Shown piece after piece: positions 57,104-64,000 of a DNA stretch of 64,000 nt. The first letter of the stretch is position 1. Every line of letters starts with the position of its first letter. The notes beneath the pieces are model-generated. The model had not been told where the DNA came from and did not search any database. It saw nothing but the letters and a program-made list of their open reading frames with translations. Origin of the DNA: Camellia lanceoleosa (lineage: Eukaryota > Streptophyta > Magnoliopsida > Ericales > Theaceae); NCBI GenBank assembly GCA_025200525.1, contig CM045761.1, forward strand, positions 60,482,009 through 60,546,008. The letters are read 5' to 3'. The translations under genes were made by a program, and so were the position numbers.

Positions 57104-59547
57104 TGTCACGACCCAAACCCGGCCCTATGGGTTTAGTATCAGAATCGCCGATCCGAGATTACCAAAGGCCCTCTTGAACGATATACAATCAATCGAGTCT
57201 GAGGGCCTGGCGGAAGCCAATACAGTAAATAACTAGTGTCCATTGAGCTGTGAAAATCTGTATGTCAAAAACATTTTTCATACATTTATGCATTCAGACC
57301 AGTACAGTATATACAATCATTACAGACATTCAGTACGGGAACTCAATCCCTCAATAACAGTACAAAACAGTAGGAGACTAGTGGGGACACAAAAACACCC
57401 CAAGCCATGGCATGGCGTCTCGGAACCTCACAGTGAGGCACATAAATTTGGTGACAAAGCGGGGACCAATCACGCTCCTAGCTTGATGCAGCGGTGAGAA
57501 CCTACATATATATATAACGATGAGCTAAAGCCCGATGAATAACATAAAGCGTAAAGAGGTTATGAATGAATGTCCTTGCGATAAATGAAATCAATTCATT
57601 AAACAAGAGTTTCATCTTCGATATTTCAATCAATGGGTCACCATATGTGGTACATCCAATAGCCTATAAGATGGGTCCAAAAGGACCGGCCTTAATAGAC
57701 CCAACAAGAATGATGGCCAATCATTCAAGAACGGTATGGTTCCACAAGGAAACCGACAGAGCTCTGTAACGATCAATAACGAGGTGCTAAGGATGCCTGT
57801 CTGATTCGGAAATAGGACATACATTCATTCGATAAATAACATCGATCAAGATTCGATGCTTGATATTCAAAAGATAACCATTTTGAACATATCTTTACAC
57901 ATCTGTTACTCACAAAGGATTGGGCTATCGATAGCTAGAGCGTCTGAGAGTCAACCCTAAGCGATCAATCAATAGAACACACACTAAGTTACAGTTGGAA
58001 AGGATGATAATTAAATCTCTAAATTCCTCGGTGTGGTTCTATGTCTAAATCCTCATTAAGATGCATTAAACTAGGCCTAAGAATGCCTAGGATGAGATGA
58101 GGATGCAAAAATACATTGGAAGGCACTTTTCAAAAGTTCTTTGAAAAGCAGGTCTCGCTTCGGCGAGCCTTCCTTCGCCGGCGAGTTTGCAAAATCAAAG
58201 GCTTTGCTCCAGCGAACAAACCTTCGCCGGCGCCTGATGAAACAAGAAAATATCTTTGATGCTCAATTTTTACGCGCGATGCTGCCGATGCTCGCCGGCG
58301 AGCTTCCAAAATCAAAGGTTCGCCGGCGAGCCTTCCTTCGCTCGAGGGTCCGGATGAAAACAGTAAAATTACTGGATGTTCGATTTTTACGCTCGAGCCA
58401 CCAATATCTCGCTCGAGCTTAGCTCGGAGGAAACCTTGGTCGCTCGAGCGAGGAATTCTTCGCTCGAGCGAAGAAGCCAAATCTGGAATTTCCAGATTTG
58501 CCTTCCAAGCTCAAACCAAGTGTTCCAACACTCAAAACTCGACCTCTTGGGCCCAAATTCTGGGGAATACATCCCAACTCAATAAATAACAAGTTTCAAA
58601 AGCCAATTTGAGAATTTAAGCCCCAAAGGTGAGTCAATTAAATACAATTTCAAACCCATTTTTAAGAGCAATATGTAACATGTGATGCATGGGTTTTAAA
58701 CCAATTTCAATCTTTAAATCTTGCTCCAAAGAGCTCAATAGTTGGAAAATGAAGTGGAAACATGGACTATAATATAAACATGATCATGCATGTATGATTC
58801 TTCAAGAATTCAACCTCAAAAGTCCACAAATTCAACATGCATGCATGAATTCTAGCATGAATCAACCTCTTAGCACTCTAACTCAACAATTGGCATGGAT
58901 GATGCAAGAGACAACATAAAATCAACATTGGAAAGGTTATAGTTCTTACCTAAGTCTTGATTTCAAGAAGAACAAGCTCAAGATGCAATCTATGGCTCAA
59001 TTCTAAGCAATTCCCAAGCAATTTCAATAATTTGAGATAAATTCTCTCTCAATGAACTCTCTCTCTATCTATCTTCTTGTGTTGGTCGGCTAAGAGTGTG
59101 AAAGAAAGGCTGAGCAAATGTTTTAGGTGAAGTGTATAAGGCTCTAGGAAATCATAAACAATAGTCCACTATGGTGGCAAGTTGGTAAATAAGCCCAAGT
59201 TCTCAATTAACTCAATTTAATCTAATTTAATCATTCCTAATCAATTTTCCGATAAAAATACCATAAAATCACAAATATTATGCTGATTCCAATACTTCAA
59301 ACGGTTTCTAATTGACGCCGATAAGGCCTTCAATTAGCAATTTAAACATACAATGCAAACAGATAATCATTCAAGTCAACAGATACAATATGTAATTAAA
59401 TAGACAAACTCATTCAGTTTCAGTTTCAGTTTCATTCAGTTTGTTCAGTAGTTCATCCAGTTCACTTATCAGTCATTAGCGATTCGGTTTATCGCTGATC
59501 GATTCTAATTGGTGGTTATTCAAGAATGTCGATGCGAGGGTTATTAC
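57104..59547 (-). repeat. Block D LTR3
   Basis: About 2.44 kb. Keeps more CAGT motifs than LTR1 and LTR2. Ends ttattac at 59547, followed by the resumed element C pol at gtacc. Confidence 0.85.
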
Positions 59548-60300
59548 GTACCTTCAATTCCTTCGATTGGAGCCATTCTGAGGAGCTTTAGATATCGGTA
59601 CCGTGCGGAATCACATCCACAAGAATTCAATTTCCTGTCAATCAAATCCGCAAATCATCCGAAATACATCCGGGAATTCTCGACTATAGGAATACAATTC
59701 ACATCGGTTTTAACATTATCTTAGCGAATCTGATCAATACGTAACACGATATCCCTTATACCCTTTCTAATCGGTTTGACACCTTTTACAAGAAATCAAA
59801 TACGGAGGAGGTACTACTCCTCCCATTAAACACAAATTCAGTAAACCCGTGGGACGGAAAACTACTTGTTTTGTTACACGCCTATAGTGGCATGATATTT
59901 TGTAACCAATCCATCCCCAATATCACATCAAAGTGATCAATATTCAATGGCGATAAATCAATAAATGATGCATATCCCCAACAATAATCTCACACAAGGG
60001 ATACATATATGCACATGTCATGGATCCCCAACAGTGATGATACAACTAGCGAGATAGTTCATGGGTTTTAAGGGTCTATTCAATTTACGCGAAAAGCATG
60101 CGATACATACGAATGTGTAGAATCAATTAATCAATTACATAAGCATTTTGAGCACAGATAGAGAGGATACCTAACATATGATCTCAAGAGTTTTTGCGTC
60201 TCCGTACTAGGGCGAACACTTGGCCCCGCCATAGGCTCTTTCCTAGCTTTGGGGTTCGGTTTTGGTATTATCTTGCATTGCGCTTGGTACAGCTTACTAC
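59548..60300 (-). pseudogene. Element C protease and RT leader (resumed after block D)
   Basis: Continues element C upstream of its RT. The sequence matches D1 48085-48680 in order: the rc of ggagccatt (MAP block before KVQ), the EIEF-type block, and the rc of tccatccccaatatcacatc (VILGMD) near 59905-59925. Frameshifts are frequent. Confidence 0.75.
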
Positions 60301-61248
60301 CGCTTCTGAGGCAGAGGGACAGTCTTTAATTCTGTGGCCCACCTTGCCACACTTGAAACAAGCTCCAGAAATCTGGTAGCAAACCCCTTTGTGCTTGTTG
60401 CCACATACGGAGCAGGGTGGAGTAAACCCGCTCCCTTAGCTGGGGCTAGTCATCGACCCCGTATTCTGTTTCTTGGTTGCTGGGTTATGCTTGCCTTTCT
60501 TAAATTTGAAACCCTACCTTTTACCTTGCCACTCAGTTATTGGTGTTTCAGATTGTTTCACTGCTGCAATATTCGTCTCGGCCATCAATGCCCGGTCGAG
60601 AACACCCACAAAAGTCGGTAACTTCAAGACACTTATTCTGTCCAGTATAGCAGCACTAAGGCCTTCTTCAAACCTTCTGGCCTTCTTATATTCGGTATCC
60701 ACCATATGTGGTGTATATCTAGCAAGTTCAGTGAATTTCTTCTCATACTCGGCAATAGACGTTTTGCCCTGTCACAGTTGTTCAAACTCCGTTACTTTTC
60801 TGTCCCTGATGCACTGAGGAAAATACTTTTCAAAGAAGGACTCCTTGAATTGAGTCCAAGTCACAATAGTATTCGCATCACGGGTCAACATCCACCATCT
60901 TCTTGCTTCTTCCTGAAGGGTGAAGGTTGCTAACAATACTTTATTGGCTTCGGAGCACGGAAACATTTCAAACAACTTTTCTGTTTCAAGCACCCAAGCT
61001 TCAGCCTTTAACGGTTCTAAGCCTCCCTGAAAGGACGGCGGTTTCATCTTGCTGAATTTGTGGGTCAGTGCAATAATGTCCACCTCATTGGCATTCACAT
61101 TCTCAGACATTCGTTGCTGCACCGGAGGAGGAGGAGGTGAAATTTGTTGGGTTGTTGATCTAGTCTCTCAATTATCATCCCATCATTTGTTCAAGTCCGC
61201 CATTCTAGCCTCGAGAGGATGATGACTCAGTTCATTTGCATTATCCAT
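60300..61248 (-). pseudogene. gag: Element C gag
   Basis: ATG at 61246-61248. The best-preserved part (61122-60772) reads FSKMKPPSFQGGLEPLKAEAW, LETEKLFEMFPCSEANKVLLAT, EEARRWWMLTRDAN and FKESFFEKYFPQCIRDRKV. YKKARRFEEGLSAAILDRI and LPTFVGVLDRALMAE follow (60705-60514). The zinc knuckle (CFKCGKVGHRIKDCP) is coded near 60320-60365 in a third frame. Close to element B gag over the whole core. Confidence 0.85.
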
Positions 61249-61432
61249 TTCACTATAGCGATTATAACATTATCATAAAGCTTGTACAATTAAACAGCTT
61301 TAACACGTTAACATATAATCGATACCATAAGCACACACTTTTCAAGTTCATGAGATGCCCTAATTGCTTTTCTAGGACACCCTATAGCTCATTTGGACAC
61401 GCGTGTGTGCGGTATAACTCGTGGTAAGTATC

Positions 61433-61444
61433 GCTCTAATACCA
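61433..61444 (-). other. Element C primer-binding site
   Basis: Reads TGGTATTAGAGC on the minus strand, one mismatch to the tRNA-iMet complement. Confidence 0.85.
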
Positions 61445-61445
61445 C

Positions 61446-63697
61446 TCACACGACCCAAACCCCGGCCCTATGGGTTTAGCATCAGAATCGCCAAGAATCC
61501 GAGATTACCAAGGCCCTCAAAGAATAACGCTTAAACAGTAATCTTGGGCCTGGCGGAAGCCAATACAGTAAGTAACTAGTGTCCATTGAGCTGTGAAAAT
61601 CTGTATGCCAAAAACATTTTTCATGCATTCAAACAGTTTAGAACAGTACAGTTTATACAATCATTTACAGTCAGTCAGTGCAGGGATCGAATCCCTAGGC
61701 AACAGTACGGTATAACAGTAGACATCTATACAAAAGTACAAAACGGTAAGGAGACCGATAGGGGACACAAAAACACCCCAAGCCATAGCATGGCAACTCG
61801 GAACCTCGCAGTGAGGCACATAGGTCAAGCTTGACAAAATCGGGGACCACCCACGCCTCCTAGCTCTGGGTCTCAGTGGCGAGAACCTACATATATATAT
61901 AAACAGTGAGCTAAAGCCCAGTGAATAACATAATGCGTAAAGAGGTTATGAATGAATGTCCTTTCGGTAATGAAATCAATTCATTAAACAGTATTTCAGT
62001 CTTTCAGTATTTCAGTCAATCAGTCATATGTGGTACACCCATTAGCCTATAACAGTAGGTCCAAAAGGACCGAGTCTTAACAGACCCAACGGTAATGATG
62101 GCCATCAATCAGTAAACAGTATGGTTCCACAAGGAAACCGACAGAGCTCTATGTGAATGTCGATAAATGCTAAGGATGCCACAATACGTCTGTAATACAG
62201 ACATACATTCATTCAGTAAACAATATCGCTCAATAAACAATTGATTCGATTCAAAAGATAACCATTTTGAACATATCTTTACACAATTGTTACTCACAGA
62301 GATTTGGCTAATAGCAGCTAGAGCGCGTCCCCGAGAGCCAACCCTAAACAGTTAACAAATAGAACACACACTAAGTTTCACAATCGGAAGGATGCTAATT
62401 AAATCCCTAAATTTCCTCGGTGTGGTTCTATGTCTAAATCCTCATTAAGATGCCTTAAACTAGGCCTAAGAATGCCTAAGATGGGATGAGGATGCAAAGA
62501 TGTGCCTGTAATCGGTTCGAGATTTTCGGTGAAAACAGGCTTCGCTTCGAGTCAGTTTCGCCGAGCGGACAAGCAAACAAAGGTCCCCGCTCGGGCGTAC
62601 ATTCCACCGCCGGCGGGGTGATCAAATGGTGCAAGATCTTTGGATGCTCGATTTCTCCGCTCGGCGTGAAACACTCAGCCGGCGGTATCAGAAACAAGTC
62701 GAAGAAAATGCCGAGCATGAATTCCTTTCGCCGAAGCACTTCCCCTTCGCGGCGGACGACCAAAATCTGGGAAATCCAGAGTCAACCTCCAAGTTCCAAA
62801 CCAAGTTTTGATGCTCCAAATTCGATTTTCTTGGGCCCATTTTCTGGGAAACATTTGCAAACTCATATAACAACATGATTTGAAGCTCAATTTAAGAAAT
62901 CAAGGCCCAAGGGTGTTTTAATTAAACTTAATTTTCAAACCCATTTCCATGAACAATTTCAAAACATGTCATGTATGAACTTTAGTCTCAAAATCAAGCT
63001 TTAACTCTTGCTCAATTGAGCTCAAAAGTTGGAAAACAAAATGAAAACATGGACCATAGCTTAAACATGGACATGCATGTGCAATTTACCATGAAATCAA
63101 CTTCAAAATATACCAAAGTGGTCATGCATGCAACAATCAAGCTTCAATTCAACATTCTTGAACTTAAAACATGGCTTAGCTCTACAATGATGCATGAAAC
63201 ATGCAAGATTTAGCTCAAGACAACAAGAAGAAGATGATTTCCTTACCTAGAGTGTCAATTACAAGGTTTATGAGCTCAATTAGCAACTACTCTTCAATTT
63301 CTTCAAGCAATTCTTATGAACACAAGATGAAAACACTCACACCCTAATCTCTCTCTCTCTCTATTCGGTGGTGGACTCAAATGTGCTAAAGAAGTGTTGT
63401 ATAATGCAAGACCAAGTCTTGTGCAAGGTGTGGTGTAGTGGCCCACTAGGTGGCAACATGGTAATTAAGCCAAAGTTTGCAATATGACAATATTTAATCT
63501 AATTTAATCATACCTAATCACATTTTAGATAATTATACCACTAAACCACAAATATTTTACTGATCCCAAAACACTAAACGGTTTCTAATTCGGCCGCCAA
63601 TAAGGCCTTCAATTAGCAGTTTAAACACATGAATTCAAACAGATAGTTAATCAATCAAACAGATAGAAATGCAATATAATAGGTAAACTTATTCAAT
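61446..63697 (-). repeat. Element C LTR, 5' in element orientation, truncated
   Basis: Matches 37758-39999 but stops at attcaatttcaa; the outer ~130 bases through ggttattaca are missing and unrelated AT-rich DNA follows. Confidence 0.87.
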
Positions 63698-64000
63698 TTC
63701 AATTTTAAACTTCTTTTATATTTTTAAAGTTTTTATACTTCTAAAGGCACACCTTAACAATTTTTTTTTAATTTTTTTAAATTTTAAGCGTAACATAACA
63801 TCGTTCCTTATATTAAAAGAAGGAAAGAACGCGGCGTCGTTTCAAGTAAGATGACTAGTTTGCATGTCAGTTGTTTTACATGTGTTTGTCTAGCACTGGT
63901 CCAGTAGTTTGTGTTAATTTTTTTAAAAATAAATTATACACTTTTTTCCAAGACTTAAAATAAATAAATAAATACATTGTGTTCCCTTGTAATTTATATA
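63698..64000. other. AT-rich flank, nothing recognised
   Basis: T- and A-runs around a short GC-richer string (gcggcgtcgtttcaag). No ORF or repeat ends seen. Confidence 0.6.

Larger units (their letters stand above)
42881..59547 (-). mobile_element. Block D: tandem Tekay-type element, LTR-internal-LTR-internal-LTR, nested in element C
   Basis: Three LTRs start TGTCACGACC at 42881, 49979 and 57104, with two gag-pol internal regions of about 4.67 kb in between, all on the minus strand. Internal regions D1 and D2 run parallel throughout. Only one target duplication brackets the whole block. This is what unequal recombination between LTRs of sister copies would give, though an assembly duplication is possible. 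Close to element C in LTR and pol but distinct. Confidence 0.82.
37758..63697 (-). mobile_element. Element C: Tekay/Del-type chromovirus (Ty3/gypsy), interrupted by block D
   Basis: Minus-strand element with LTRs at 37758-40125 and 61446-63697. Its pol (40136-42880) is split from its protease and gag (59548-61248) by the D array. A chromodomain-like C-terminus after integrase ([24 protein letters not shown]..) and a tRNA-iMet primer site fit the Tekay/Del lineage. The right LTR lacks its outer ~130 bases, so no target duplication can be shown; the five bases left of the element are AAAAC. Confidence 0.88.

Overview
The window is plant nuclear DNA, most likely from a eudicot. Two host genes are recognisable by their own residues: the first coding exon of a type-1 serine/threonine protein phosphatase (TOPP/PP1) and a complete two-exon RABA2-type (Rab11) small GTPase. 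Both have GT-AG introns. Nearly everything else is transposable elements, AT-rich intergenic DNA, microsatellites and a decayed zinc-transporter (MTP1-like) pseudogene.

Layout. 1-1693 (minus): PP1 exon 1 (1495-1693) and its long first intron, running off the left edge. 1694-4980: intergenic DNA with repeats. 4981-25964: a complete Ty3/gypsy element of the Tat type (element A, plus strand) with ~755-bp LTRs and a GGGTG target duplication. It holds gag, protease, reverse transcriptase, RNase H, a second 'archaeal-type' RNase H, integrase, a 58-bp tandem repeat array, and a spliced antisense gene (22.3-24.0 kb) that seems to have its own promoter. Its reverse transcriptase is split by element B (8929-18266, minus; GCAGG duplication), which has 2.6-kb LTRs and encodes only gag. 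25970-31500: small DNA transposons (CACTA-like, hAT- or Mutator-like, Tourist-like) and the MTP1-like pseudogene. 32064-34084 (minus): the RABA2 gene. 34.8-37.75 kb: a Stowaway MITE, microsatellites and odd small repeats. 37758-63697 (minus): element C, a Tekay/Del-type chromovirus. Its pol is interrupted by block D (42881-59547), a relative with three LTRs and two internal regions in tandem.

How the parts relate. Elements B, C and D share LTR landmarks, a tRNA-iMet primer site, PPT type and gag family. B therefore looks like a gag-only parasite of the C/D lineage, able to move only with pol supplied in trans. The order of events is A before B and C before D. Almost every element ORF is broken by stops or frameshifts. 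In block D and parts of C, many changes cluster at CAGT/ACTG and at CGCTCGAGCG motifs and look like base-calling errors in methylated repeats rather than true mutations. Frames there should be treated with caution.

The most interesting observations are the antisense spliced gene with its own G-box/TATA in element A, the two-hairpin 58-bp repeat, the gag-only element beside its probable helper lineage, the palindrome array shared by all B/C/D LTRs, and the three-LTR tandem array.
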